Shown here: in pieces, positions 27,218 to 36,934 of the stretch
How positions within the stretch are numbered: the stretch's first letter is position 1
Layout: each line of letters opens with the position of its first letter
Assembly: GCA_963791615.1 (NCBI GenBank)
Contig: CAWBTE010000006.1
Coordinates: forward strand, 372,001 to 436,000
Direction of reading: 5' to 3'
DNA length: 64,000 nt
Origin: CAILZL01 sp963791615
Lineage (GTDB): Bacteria > Pseudomonadota > Gammaproteobacteria > Steroidobacterales > Steroidobacteraceae
Notes under the pieces: generated by a model
The model's input: the letters and a program-made list of their open reading frames with translations, nothing else
Database searches by the model: none
What the model was told of the DNA's origin: nothing
Position numbers and translations under genes: made by a program

Positions 27218-27835
27218 ATGAAATCAACCAAGAAAGTGCGCTCATACCATCATGGCGACCTTAGACGTGCCCTTATCCACGCAGCACGAGAAATCCTGGA
27301 GACAGAGGGATTGGAAGCTCTCTCCTTACGAGCGGCTGCTCGCAAGGCTGGCGTTAGCCCCGGAGCTCCTTACAAACACTTCGCGGAAAAATTCGAACTC
27401 ATGAGAGCTGTCGCCGATGAAGGATTCTCGGAACTGGCCGACGAGATGCGACAAACCTATGACGCTACAAAACCCGGCAGCGAACGCGTTATCGCACTAG
27501 GCACTGTGTACTCAGCGTTCGCCCTGCGACGCCGAGCTTTGTACAGAGTAATGATTGATGCCACGCGTGGCCGTGAGTATTTGCCTGTAACTGGGGATGG
27601 ACAGGCCGATATCACACATCTGATGCAACAGAGCATTGCTGAGCTGTGTCCTCCGGACACAAGCGAGGAAGATATCCTCCTGGCAGGCATCGCCGCCTGG
27701 TCGGCGCTTCACGGGATAGTTGACCTTTACTCATTTCGTACTGTGGAAGCAGTACGCAATCGCCTGGGAAGTGAGCAAGCCTTCCTGCGCGCTATCCTGG
27801 CTCACTTGGGTGTATTCGCTGGCCGTTCGGCTTAG
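27218..27835 (+). CDS. TetR-family transcriptional regulator
   Basis: The 205-residue repressor has the TetR N-terminal HTH (ALIHAAREILETEGLEALSLRAAARKAGVSPGAPYKHF split over residues 17-53) and a C-terminal helical ligand domain of the WHG type (AGIAAWSALHGIVDLY). It is divergent from the TonB receptor with about 260 bases between start codons, so the receptor and O-demethylase genes are its probable targets. Codon usage looks less GC-biased than that of its neighbours. The ligand is unknown. Confidence 0.88.
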   Translation: MKSTKKVRSYHHGDLRRALIHAAREILETEGLEALSLRAAARKAGVSPGAPYKHFAEKFELMRAVADEGFSELADEMRQTYDATKPGSERVIALGTVYSAFALRRRALYRVMIDATRGREYLPVTGDGQADITHLMQQSIAELCPPDTSEEDILLAGIAAWSALHGIVDLYSFRTVEAVRNRLGSEQAFLRAILAHLGVFAGRSA

Positions 27836-27984
27836 TTACTGGCAAGAGAGCTGGGTGCATTCACGTCGAATGACAAAGCGAAGTTGGTTGGTGCTGGGAC
27901 AACTCAGCCACAGTCCTTGACAAACAAGTCTGGGCAACGCGCGTAAGCTAATGAAGGTTCCCGGGTAGCGATGGAGAAGTCGAC

Positions 27985-29448
27985 ATGAGAATACACCTTG
28001 GCAGTGTTCTGGCTCTCTTCGGTGCGTTCGCAATGAATGCAGGGGCGCAGAATGCAAGCAACGTGCTCTCGGCGGCATCCACAGCGATGGGTGTCGAGAA
28101 CCTTCGGTCCCTCTCGTATTCCGGCACGGCGCGCAATGGCCAGTTCGGGCAGAGCAGGAGCATCGGCAATCCGATGGGGCCGACGAGTGTCACCTCGATC
28201 ACCCAGTACACGCGCACGATCAACTTCGAACAGGCAGGCGATGCGACGGCATTGGTTTCTCGTGCCACGGGGCCGACGATGCCGCCCACTGTGCCTGGAG
28301 TTCCGCCGCCGGCTGCGGGCGTCTTCAATCAGAACATTACTTCGCAGCAGGCGCAAACCAACTGGGTTCAGGCCTTCAACATCTGGACGACGCCGTGGGG
28401 GTTTGTGAAGGCCGCCGTCGCCAACGATGCAACTGTGCGGCGCGCGGGCAGGCAGCAGGTCGTCACTTTCTCACCGGCGAATTTTACTTCGCCTTCCGGT
28501 CAGCGCTATACGGTGACGGGTTACCTCGATGCGCAGAACCGGGTCAGCAAGGTGGAAACCCGCGTGGAGCACAATGTGGTGGGTGATCTGCCCGTCGTGT
28601 TCGAGTACTCGAACTACCAGAGCATGAATGGCGTACAGGTGCCGACACGAATTGTGCAGACGCAGGCGGGCATGCGGACCTTCGAGGCGAATATCACTTC
28701 AGCCACCCCGAACCCGCCGAATCTGGCAGAGCTGTTGACCGCACCGGCGGCGCAAGGGCCTGGCGGTGGCCAGCAACCGCCGCCCGGACCGCCGAGCGTT
28801 GATCGACTGGGCGAAGGTGTATTCAGGATTGGTGGCAACTACACCGCCTTGGCCATCGACATGGGCGACCACATCTTGGTGGTTGAGAGCGGACAGAGCG
28901 ACGCGCGCGGTCTGGCGGTCATGGCAGCCGCCAAGCAGGCGATTCCCGGCAAGTCGATCCGGTTCGTGGTGAACTCGCATCCGCATTTCGACCACGCCAG
29001 CGGACTCGCGGCAGCGGTCGCCGAAGGCGCCACCATCTTGACCCATCGCAACAACGAACCCGTGCTGGAGAAGCTGCTGGCGGGTCCTCGCACGCTGGGT
29101 GGCGATAGCCTTTCGAAGGTAACGAACCGGCGTCGCAACGTCGTGCAGGGCGTAGGTGATCGTGACGTGCGGCGCGGCGCAAACGGCAAGGTGGTCGAGC
29201 TGCACCGAATTCCCATCGAACACAGCGACGGCATGCTGGTTGTCTACCTGCCAGCTGAGCGGGCGCTCTACACGGCCGACCTCACCGTGATCAATCCCAA
29301 TCCGGTCCAGATGGGCAGCCTTCGCGTCGCGGTCGAGACGTTCGACCGCCTCAACCTCGACTACGAGACATGGATTCCGGCGCATCCGCTCAATCCCCCC
29401 CGGTCGCTGACCCGCGCGGATGTGAGGGCGGCGGTTCGTTCCAATTAG
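27985..29448 (+). CDS. Exported metallo-beta-lactamase-fold hydrolase with N-terminal extension
   Basis: The 487-residue protein has a signal peptide (to NAGAQN), then about 235 residues without obvious catalytic motifs. A Gly/Pro/Gln-rich linker follows near residue 255, then a metallo-beta-lactamase domain from about 270. The domain has the zinc motif NSHPHFDHASG near residue 330, a later IEHSDGMLVVY with a metal His, and YTADLT. The final zinc His is probably in IPAHPLN. The N-terminal part resembles lipoprotein-carrier-like sheets more than an enzyme. It probably hydrolyses an ester or lactone in the periplasm. A GlcG-like gene follows on the same strand. Confidence 0.8.
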   Translation: MRIHLGSVLALFGAFAMNAGAQNASNVLSAASTAMGVENLRSLSYSGTARNGQFGQSRSIGNPMGPTSVTSITQYTRTINFEQAGDATALVSRATGPTMPPTVPGVPPPAAGVFNQNITSQQAQTNWVQAFNIWTTPWGFVKAAVANDATVRRAGRQQVVTFSPANFTSPSGQRYTVTGYLDAQNRVSKVETRVEHNVVGDLPVVFEYSNYQSMNGVQVPTRIVQTQAGMRTFEANITSATPNPPNLAELLTAPAAQGPGGGQQPPPGPPSVDRLGEGVFRIGGNYTALAIDMGDHILVVESGQSDARGLAVMAAAKQAIPGKSIRFVVNSHPHFDHASGLAAAVAEGATILTHRNNEPVLEKLLAGPRTLGGDSLSKVTNRRRNVVQGVGDRDVRRGANGKVVELHRIPIEHSDGMLVVYLPAERALYTADLTVINPNPVQMGSLRVAVETFDRLNLDYETWIPAHPLNPPRSLTRADVRAAVRSN

Positions 29449-29533
29449 AAAGAATCTGAATTCGTATTGATTGCCAGAGTTGAGCTACCCTTAATCTTTC
29501 CTGGCTCGGTTTATTGTCACCGGAGAAATCAAA

Positions 29534-30076
29534 ATGAAAAATCTAGGTCTCTGTGCAGCTTGGTTCGGCGCAATGATGGTGGGCAACACGTCGGCAGCCT
29601 TGGCCGCTGATGCGGCTGCTCCGCGTCCCGAACGGATTGCACTGATCAGTCGTGCCGACGCGATGCTCGCCGCACAAACGACGATGGACGCCTGCGTCAA
29701 GCGTGGCAAACACCCGTTGGTGGTCGTGAAGGATGCGAGAGGGTATGTGTGGGCATGGATCTCCGATGATCAGACCAGCGTCGCCGCCTTGATCACGGGC
29801 AACCAGAAGGCGAACGCCGTGCTGGATTTCAAGACACCCGGTAAGGTCCTGATGGCTCGACTGGAATCGGACAAGCAGTTTGCAGCTCAACACGGCAATG
29901 ACCCCCGCTACTATTTCGGTCTCGGCGCTTATCCGATCTACAAACAGGACACACTGGTCGCCGTGCTTGCGTCGGGCGGCGCCACGGGCCCCATTGACGA
30001 GGAATGTGTGCTGGAAGGACTCAAGGCGCTGCCGTGGGCATCGATCCAGCCTGTCACTGATAACAAGGCACAATAA
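29534..30076 (+). CDS. GlcG/HbpS-family exported protein
   Basis: The 180-residue protein has a signal peptide ending near ALAADA, then a single GlcG/HbpS (Haem-degrading) domain: ALISRADAMLAAQTTMDACVK, then VVVKDARGYVWAWISDD, a FGLGAYPIY strand and ASGGATGPIDEECVLEGL. Family members bind haem or cobalamin, or occur with PduO and glycolate genes, but their chemistry is poorly defined. The gene lies 85 bases after the metallo-hydrolase. Whether it binds haem cannot be judged from the sequence. Confidence 0.8.
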   Translation: MKNLGLCAAWFGAMMVGNTSAALAADAAAPRPERIALISRADAMLAAQTTMDACVKRGKHPLVVVKDARGYVWAWISDDQTSVAALITGNQKANAVLDFKTPGKVLMARLESDKQFAAQHGNDPRYYFGLGAYPIYKQDTLVAVLASGGATGPIDEECVLEGLKALPWASIQPVTDNKAQ

Positions 30077-30380
30077 TGGGTACGTCAGTGCTCACGAAGT
30101 ACGCGTAACCAGAGCTGATGAAACCGGCTTTGCGCTACGGCTACGTGGCCCAGCCGGTCACCGACTGGAGCAACTTTGTCTGAAAGACCTCGCTGCTTCG
30201 CGTAGCAGCAACTCGTGCAGCGTTTAGGAATTTGTCTGATACCGGAATTGGCAATGCCGGACGTACCGTGATAGTAGTGAAATAATTCTGTGCTGGAGAA
30301 CCTGCAAAAACAAAAAACCATAACTAGAACTGCATAAGCGAAATAATCACCGAAAAAATCGCCGCATGGGGAGTTAAAGA
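30077..30380. other. Intergenic region upstream of TonB receptor
   Basis: No gene could be supported in these 304 bases. The last 100 bases are AT-rich and probably contain the promoter of the receptor that starts at 30381. A GGGGAG-like ribosome site lies about ten bases before the ATG. Confidence 0.4.
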
Positions 30381-33299
30381 ATGAAAATTCAAACGTTTGG
30401 ATCACCAGTCCTGATATTTGGTGCAGCACTTGCGTCACCGTGTTTCGGACAAGTCGAGCAGTTGGAGGAGGTCGTGATCACGGGCAGCCGGCTCGGCACC
30501 GTCAGCGGCTTCAACACGCCGACGCCGGTGACGGTGCTGCAGGCCGAAGAGCTGGAAGTATTCGCGCCGAACAACATCGCCGATGCATTGCAGGAGCTGC
30601 CGGTATTGGCGGGTAGTCTGCAGAACACCACGGGCGGCACGAATTCCGGCAACAGTGGCACGGTAGGACAGAGCATTCTTGATCTGCGCGGCATCGGCGA
30701 GAACCGCACGCTGGTGCTGCTCGACGGCCAGCGGATGGGCGTGACCAACGTTCAGAATTCGGTTGACGCCAACATCATCCCGCAAACGCTGGTGAAACGA
30801 GTCGACATCGTTACCGGCGGCGCGTCAGCATCCTATGGCTCCGACGCGGTCGCGGGTGTAGTCAACTTCATTCTCGATACCAGGTTTGAAGGGTTTAAGA
30901 CCGAAGTCACCGCGGGCATTTCCGACAAGCGCGACACGGAAAATTATCATGTGACTGCCAGTTTCGGTCACCGCCTGGGTGAAGCGACCCGGATGATCGG
31001 CTCCGTGGAATGGTTTGACCAGAGCGGTGTCGGCACCAAATCATCCGGTCGTGAGTGGCGCGACAATCCCCACGCCGCCTTTGCGTCGGGCACGCAAACT
31101 ATTGTGGTGCCGAATGCCAGATACTCCGATGCTTCGGATGCGGGCGTCGTTCGCAGCGTGAGCGGCTGTTCGACTGCAGCGTGCAGCAATCTGCAATGGA
31201 ATCAATTCATCAACGGGCAAATTGTGCCGTTCAACCGGGGCATTGTGCCTACCGCCACCTCCCGCTTCTCAAACGGCGGAGATGGGTCGAACCCGATTAC
31301 CGGCTTCATCCCGGAGGTCACCCGAAAAGCGGTGTTCATGCATCTGGAGCACGACTTCAGCCCGGGCTTGACGCTGTGGGGCCAAGGTTCGTTCAACGAC
31401 TCCGATACCTTGCTCGACTCGGCAATCGTGGTGCCCATTAACACGGACAACTACACGATATACGAAGGCAATCCGTATCTGCCCGCTGCAGTTGCCGCTA
31501 TCTTTGCCGCCGATGCGGGCGCCCCCGGCGCTGCAGGCTCGGAGTCTTTCGGCTTTTCCCGCGCCTTTTACAATGGCCTTGACCATGTGATGCTCAAAGG
31601 CGGTACCGAGACCTTGCGCATTGCTCTGGGCGCGAAGGGAACCTTCGGCAATAACTGGTCGTGGGACGCCACGGGTTCCAGGCAGGATTCTCATCAGGAC
31701 CTGGATTTGCACAACGTCATCGTGCGTAACCTGTTCGCGGCGGCTGACGTGGTGACTCATCCCGTAACCAACCAGCCTGTGTGCCGTTCGCAGTGGTACA
31801 ACGCCGCCGGCACGTTTGTCCCTGCCGGCACGGGATTCGATCCGGGTTGCGTGCCGATGGATTTGTTCAGTAACCAGGAAGCGTCGCGAGCCGCCAACAA
31901 CTATGTCATGGGCGACAATACCGCCGCCATCGACATCGTGCAGGACGCACTGGATGCAAATCTGCGCGGCAACCTGGGTGATAACTTTAACCTGGGCGCA
32001 GGTCCCATCAGCTTCGCGCTCGGCGCGAGTCATCGCCGTGTAGAGGCCGAGCGCAAAGTCGATGCACGCTCGTCCGGCTTTATCAGTGCCACCAACTTGC
32101 GCGGCATGCCCACCCGGTTCAACAACCGCATCGGCGAATACTGGTACTACAACCCGCAGCCATTGAAGGGCGAGGTCAAGGTGACCGAGGGTTATGCCGA
32201 AATCGGCGTGCCGCTGCTAGCCAACAAGCCGGCCGTACAAGCGCTGGATCTGAACCTGGCCGGACGCAGCACGGACTACAGCCAGAGCGGCGTCAGCAAC
32301 ACCTGGAAAGCGGGCTTGAACTGGACGGTGAACGACAGCGTGCGTTTACGCGGAACGCTTTCCAGCGACATCCGCGCGCCTTCGTTGCTTGAGCTGTTCG
32401 ATCCCGGTTCGGTGGTCATCGGCCGCTCGAGCTTCCCGTCAACAACCAACGCTCAATTCCAGTCGCTGGGCAGCAATGTCGCCCGCGGCAATCCGGACTT
32501 GAGTCCCGAAGAGGCCGAAACGACGACCTTCGGCATCGTGCTTAAACCTGCCTTCGTGCCAGGGCTGCAAATTTCGGTCGACTACTACCACATTGATATT
32601 TCCAACGCGATCAGCGCCATCGGCGCACAGCAAGTGGTTGATTTGTGCGCGTCCGGTGACATCCTGTACTGCCCACGGATCGTGGTGAATGGCATGCCGC
32701 TGGTCAATTCAACTGCGGGCGTCCGAGCGTCGGATGTCGTCGACGTCTACACGTCAGGCGTCAATATTAGAAAGGAGAACTACGAAGGTATCGACTTCGA
32801 AATCGCTTATAGCGCCAATCTTGGTCCAGGTACGTTCACCACCCGACTGCTCGGTTATCAGCTGCGCGACTATGACAACGGGAATATCGCAGTGGCCTGC
32901 ACAGCCGGCCTAGTCGGCAGCATTTCGGGCAGCGGCGGCTGCGGCGTGCATCCGGAATGGATCGCCCAAGCCAATTTCGGTTATAGCTGGAACAACTTTG
33001 GTGTGAATTGGCGGCAACGCTACATTGATTCCGGCAAGGTCAATCCCGCCTGGACGGAGGGCGTGCAAATCAACATCAACAATGTTCCAAGCGTGACGTA
33101 CACCGACCTGAACTTCGGCTACGACATTGAGAATCTGTTCGGCGGCAAAGGCAAAGTATTTCTCAATGTCACCAATGCCTTCGATGAGACCCCGCCGGTA
33201 GCGACGGCCGGTGGCACAACGTTCGCGACAACGACCGCCAATGGACTTTACGATGTGATCGGCCGCCGTTACCTGATGGGGATACAGGCATCGTTCTGA
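30381..33299 (+). CDS. Large TonB-dependent outer-membrane receptor
   Basis: The 972-residue protein has a signal peptide (to CFGQ), LEEVVITGSRLG in the TonB-box region, a plug domain with DLRGIGENRTLVLLDGQR and GGASASYGSDAVAGVVNF, and a long barrel ending GIQASF with terminal Phe. The plug type (GENRTLVLLDG) is the one used for peptides, oligosaccharides and aromatics in Xanthomonads and Sphingomonads rather than classical siderophore receptors. Two small exported-protein genes follow on the same strand. It contains several short Cys pairs in the extracellular-loop regions. Ligand unknown. Confidence 0.9.
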   Translation: MKIQTFGSPVLIFGAALASPCFGQVEQLEEVVITGSRLGTVSGFNTPTPVTVLQAEELEVFAPNNIADALQELPVLAGSLQNTTGGTNSGNSGTVGQSILDLRGIGENRTLVLLDGQRMGVTNVQNSVDANIIPQTLVKRVDIVTGGASASYGSDAVAGVVNFILDTRFEGFKTEVTAGISDKRDTENYHVTASFGHRLGEATRMIGSVEWFDQSGVGTKSSGREWRDNPHAAFASGTQTIVVPNARYSDASDAGVVRSVSGCSTAACSNLQWNQFINGQIVPFNRGIVPTATSRFSNGGDGSNPITGFIPEVTRKAVFMHLEHDFSPGLTLWGQGSFNDSDTLLDSAIVVPINTDNYTIYEGNPYLPAAVAAIFAADAGAPGAAGSESFGFSRAFYNGLDHVMLKGGTETLRIALGAKGTFGNNWSWDATGSRQDSHQDLDLHNVIVRNLFAAADVVTHPVTNQPVCRSQWYNAAGTFVPAGTGFDPGCVPMDLFSNQEASRAANNYVMGDNTAAIDIVQDALDANLRGNLGDNFNLGAGPISFALGASHRRVEAERKVDARSSGFISATNLRGMPTRFNNRIGEYWYYNPQPLKGEVKVTEGYAEIGVPLLANKPAVQALDLNLAGRSTDYSQSGVSNTWKAGLNWTVNDSVRLRGTLSSDIRAPSLLELFDPGSVVIGRSSFPSTTNAQFQSLGSNVARGNPDLSPEEAETTTFGIVLKPAFVPGLQISVDYYHIDISNAISAIGAQQVVDLCASGDILYCPRIVVNGMPLVNSTAGVRASDVVDVYTSGVNIRKENYEGIDFEIAYSANLGPGTFTTRLLGYQLRDYDNGNIAVACTAGLVGSISGSGGCGVHPEWIAQANFGYSWNNFGVNWRQRYIDSGKVNPAWTEGVQININNVPSVTYTDLNFGYDIENLFGGKGKVFLNVTNAFDETPPVATAGGTTFATTTANGLYDVIGRRYLMGIQASF

Positions 33300-33377
33300 T
33301 ACGACTGAAAGACGGGGACATCCCGAAAACTTTAATGTGAGATTTCGCGGCTAGTGAGCTGCACCAGGGGAATTTCG

Positions 33378-33791
33378 ATGCATACGTCCAGATTACTGGC
33401 GGCCGTAGTGGTCGCACTGCTGTCTGCCCAGACCCAGCCAACCTTCGCGCACCACTCGTACGCGATGTTCGACATGACCAAGAGTGTGACGCTGGAAGGC
33501 ACGATCAAGGAGGTGCAGTGGACCAACCCGCACATCTGGGTCCAGATACTGGCGCCAGACCCCTCCACCGGCCAGGAAGTGGAATGGTCCATCGAAGGCG
33601 CCGGCGCGACCATGCTGACCCGGAATGGCTGGAGTCGCGGCCTGGTCAAGCCGGGGGACAAGGCGGTCATGGTGGTCCATCCCGTCAAGGCTGGCGGCAA
33701 AGGCAATAGCGGCTCACTGGGATCACTGACGGTGAACGGCCAGCGAATTTTTGGCGGCAGGAATCCGGCTCAGCCTGCGGAGGCAAAGTAA
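33378..33791 (+). CDS. DUF6152-family small exported protein
   Basis: The product of about 137 residues has a signal peptide followed by AHHSYAMFD and a WTNPHIWVQI strand, the pattern of DUF6152, a small periplasmic beta-barrel-like family of unknown function. ATG 33378 follows GGGGAATTTCG and starts the signal directly; the frame opens at 33354. It overlaps the next start by one base (TAATG), so the two are coupled. A second member is at 39395. These genes often accompany exported dehydrogenases and TonB receptors in degraders, from memory. Confidence 0.78.
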   Translation: MHTSRLLAAVVVALLSAQTQPTFAHHSYAMFDMTKSVTLEGTIKEVQWTNPHIWVQILAPDPSTGQEVEWSIEGAGATMLTRNGWSRGLVKPGDKAVMVVHPVKAGGKGNSGSLGSLTVNGQRIFGGRNPAQPAEAK

Positions 33792-34549
33792 TGGCTCCCT
33801 CAAGACCAGTTCGATATCTGCTTGTCAGCGCAATTGCGACGGCAATTGCCTGCCTGACGTACGCACCGGTGTTCGCGCAATCACCTGCATCCGCGGCCAC
33901 GCATCCTGTGGGTCCGGGCAGCCTGAACGGCAAATGGAACACGTTAGGCTACAAGGGCTCGGCGCAAAACAGAGCCCGTGACCGGGTACACAGGACGATC
34001 GACGGCAAATGGCCGCCACTGTTGCCCGCAGCGGCGGAATTGCTGGAGCAGCGACTCAAGGCGGCAGATGAAGGCAAGCCCTTCCCCACCACGCTGCATG
34101 AATGCCTTCCCGGTGGCGTGCCCGAAATGATTTTCGGTTCTCCGTATCTGATGCAGTTCATCGAATCTCCGGGACAGGTCACCATCCTGCACGAGATGTT
34201 CACCCTCTTCCGTGTGATTTACATGGATCGTCAGCATCCGGCCGAGCCAGACCCGACTTACATGGGCCATTCCATCGGCCGCTGGCAGGGCGACACATTG
34301 ATCGTTGACACGGTGGGACTGACAGATCGCACCAGTATCGACGAGGCCGGCATGCCGCACAGCGAGGCCCTGCATGTCATCGAGCGATATCGCCGTGTTG
34401 ATAACAACACACTGGAGATCATCGTCACCCTGGATGATCCCAAGACATTCTCGCAGCCATGGGATGTAAAAGTGACTTACAAGGCGGCCGCGCCGGACAC
34501 GCAGTACATCGAGTACGTCTGCGAAAACAACCGTAGCGCAGAGCACTGA
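33791..34549 (+). CDS. Exported protein of unknown function, DUF6152 partner
   Basis: The 252-residue protein has a signal peptide ending near VFAQS and no domain I recognise. Visible features are GSLNGKWNTLGYKG, a HECLPGGVPEMIF segment with one Cys, YMDRQHPAEPDPTYMGHSIGRW and WQGDTLIVDTVGLTD, and a C-terminal YVCENN. The GRWQGDTLIVDT pattern recurs in many uncharacterised soil-bacterial exported proteins that neighbour DUF6152, and suggests a lipocalin-like beta-structure. Two Cys residues might form a disulphide. It is co-translated with the DUF6152 gene and ends before a bidirectional hairpin. Confidence 0.7.
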   Translation: MAPSRPVRYLLVSAIATAIACLTYAPVFAQSPASAATHPVGPGSLNGKWNTLGYKGSAQNRARDRVHRTIDGKWPPLLPAAAELLEQRLKAADEGKPFPTTLHECLPGGVPEMIFGSPYLMQFIESPGQVTILHEMFTLFRVIYMDRQHPAEPDPTYMGHSIGRWQGDTLIVDTVGLTDRTSIDEAGMPHSEALHVIERYRRVDNNTLEIIVTLDDPKTFSQPWDVKVTYKAAAPDTQYIEYVCENNRSAEH

Positions 34550-34581
34550 CCATTCAACTTGGGCTCTGACAAGTGAATCAA

Positions 34582-34613
34582 GCAGCGAGCAGGTATCAAC
34601 ACCTGCTCGCTGC
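34582..34613. terminator. Bidirectional hairpin between convergent genes
   Basis: GCAGCGAGCAGGT (34582-34594) and its exact reverse complement (34601-34613) flank a six-base loop. It lies between the plus-strand stop at 34549 and the minus-strand stop at 34633, so it can end both transcripts. Confidence 0.8.
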
Positions 34614-34632
34614 AACATCATCTACCGTGTCA

Positions 34633-36779
34633 TCAGTGCGCCAGCGGATCAGGCCGTACCTGGAAATGCACTGCCAGCGGCTTCGATCCCTTGCCGGTTT
34701 CCACATGCTGCGGCGTACGCGAGCCGCTGCTTGACCACAGGCCACGGCCCTTCCAGCCGGCGTTGGCATCGTCGATGCGTCCATCCACACCCTTGGCATA
34801 GAAGCCCAGCGGATAGGGCACGGTCAGCGTGACCATCTCACCCTTGACCAACAGATGTAATCCATCCATCAGGTTGCCGGTGACCACCGGCACGTTGGCG
34901 CCGAGGCCGACTGTGTTGTGCTGGTCGACCCAGGTGTAGTAACTCGACTCCACACTGAAGCCGGGGTGATTGCTGAAGGCCGGGCCGGGCAATGGATGCA
35001 GCGTCCAGCCTTCGGGGCATTGGCCACCCATGGCCTTGGGACCATTCAACGCACCTTTGCACTTGCGGCGATCAAATTCACCCAGATGACCGCTGCCCAG
35101 CGACACCCACATGACGCCGTTGCGATCGATGTCCGCACCGCGTGGCGCGAAGCCCGGTGACGGGATGTCGTAGATTTCGGTGAGCGCAGTTTCCGGCGGA
35201 TTGCTGCCGGGATCGACGCGAAGGATCGAACCGGGATGGAAGTTCTGGATCGACCGTGCCCCAGATCGTTCCGTCCACCGGATTGACCGACACCGAGTAG
35301 TTGGCCTGCGGCAGACGCTTGTCGAGTTTGGGGTTCAACGGTTTGTCGGGTTCGACATAGGCATCGCGTTTGCCATTGCCGTTGGTGTCGACGATCAGCG
35401 CGGTCCAGCCCTGTGCCTTCTGCGACATCGCCGGTTTCTTCCCAGATCTTGCGATTGAACCAGCCCAGCACCTGACCGCCACCGCTGGTCCATGCGGTGT
35501 TGGTGCCATCTTCACTGAAGGACAGGTGATGCGTGCCGTAGCAGGTGTCGATGTAGGTGTACTTGCCGGTGTCGGGTTCGTACACGGTGATCTGACGCGA
35601 GTTGCGTTCCAGCGGGAACAGCTTGGCGGAAGGATGGTTAGAGCCCTTGAGGCAGAAGTCCGGGTTCTCTTCCTTGCGGAAGCGCGCCGTGTACCAGACG
35701 CGACCTTTTTCATCCAGCATCGGGTTGTGGTTGTTGGTCTTGCTGTTCCAGATCTTTTCATCGCCCCAGTACGGCGACGGCGCTGCATTGGACAGGCGAT
35801 CGTATTCGCTGGGGGTGTCGGCATCGCGCACCGGCGCCTTGAAGATGGTGGCGACGTTCTTCACGGGATCGAGAATCGGATAATCGTCGGTGCTCAGTTC
35901 CGGCGAGCCGTACAGCGGACCGTAGGGATTGACGGTGGGATTGCGCCGGTCGGTGGAAATCAGATCGTGCATGTAGGCCGTTGGGCTGGACCAGTCCCGG
36001 ACGGTGATGACCGCGTTGCGTTCGATGCCCGTGGGACGTTCGGGCTTGGTAGCGGGCGTTTCACCGGCAGCAACACGGTCTGTCCACTCCGCCAGGTACT
36101 TGATGGGCACCATGCCCGCGCGACCGGCGGTCCAGCGCATCATGTCGGCGCCTGCCTGACCGGACTGGATGCGGCGCAACCAGGCTTCCTTGGAATCGGC
36201 GAAGGTGCCCAGCTCTTTGGGCAAGGTGCGGGTGGCAAGGCCACCGAGCTGGTGACAGCCCACGCAGGCCTGGTTCTTGACGATCCCCAGGTACTGGTCA
36301 ACGCCGCCCGGCAGAATCTCGGCGGAGAGCTCGCTGGCTTCCGGAATTTTCATCATGGCGTACCAGTGCGCAGCCGGATAAATCTTCGCTGCCGTGGCTT
36401 CGTCCGGTGCGACGGTCGAAGTAATGTTCACCCGTTCGCCCGGTTTCGTTGCCGTCTTTGCAGAATCCGCCAGACCATAGCCGCGTACCCAGACCTGGTA
36501 GCTGGCAGCGGGCAGATCGGGAATCACGTAGCGACCGGCGTCGTCGGTGACCACACTGCGAATGAACTTGGTGGGCAAGCCTTCTGCTTCTGCGATGACC
36601 CACACGCCTGCCTCCGGACCGGTGCTGCTGGTGACAACGCCAGCGATATCGTCGGCGTCGATCTGAATGGAGTCGGCCGGATTTTTGGAGCACGCGGCCA
36701 GGGCAGCGACGACACTGATCGACAAGAGGTTGCGTGCCGTGAGCACTGAGCGACGATTGTTGTGCATACGAATTTTCAT
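34633..36779 (-). pseudogene. Lipoprotein with carboxypeptidase-regulatory, CxxCH and propeller parts; two frameshifts
   Basis: The start at ATG 36779 (after GGGGAACAACAA) leads to a lipobox AALAAC, so this is a lipoprotein. The domains in order are a carboxypeptidase-regulatory-like beta-sandwich (DAGRYVIPDLPAASYQVWVRG), a haem c motif ACVGCH near residue 195, then a beta-propeller resembling Vgb/streptogramin lyase (DEKGRVWYTARF, TYIDTCYGTHHLSFSEDG). Reading switches frame near 35430 (IVDTNGNGKRDAYVEPDKP) and again near 35255 (SIQNFHPGSILRVDPGSN), then ends cleanly at 34633. It is probably one protein of about 715 residues if the shifts are sequencing errors. It may be an electron-transfer or binding component of the module at 34.6-39.8 kb. 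Confidence 0.78.
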
Positions 36780-36854
36780 TTGTTGTTCCCCATAAAAACT
36801 GTCATTGACTGTATCCCCCGCCAAGTAAGTCACGGTCAAACATCGCGAAACATT

Positions 36855-36879
36855 GGTCGGGAACCATTACTCATTTACT
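36855..36879 (-). promoter_or_regulatory. Shared leader element, copy 1
   Basis: Twenty-three of 25 bases match 38878-38902, and weaker similarity continues for about 70 bases. On the minus strand this copy lies about 80 bases upstream of the lipoprotein start. It may be a shared promoter/operator or part of an old duplication. Confidence 0.5.
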
Positions 36880-36934
36880 ACTTCCCTGATGTTGTGCACA
36901 GACGATGACAAGGCTCGCATGCAGCGGATCTTGT

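Noticed and set aside
35370..36749. Plus-strand open frame of 459 codons
   Set aside because: Antisense to the lipoprotein gene, whose lipobox, CxxCH and propeller motifs are convincing.
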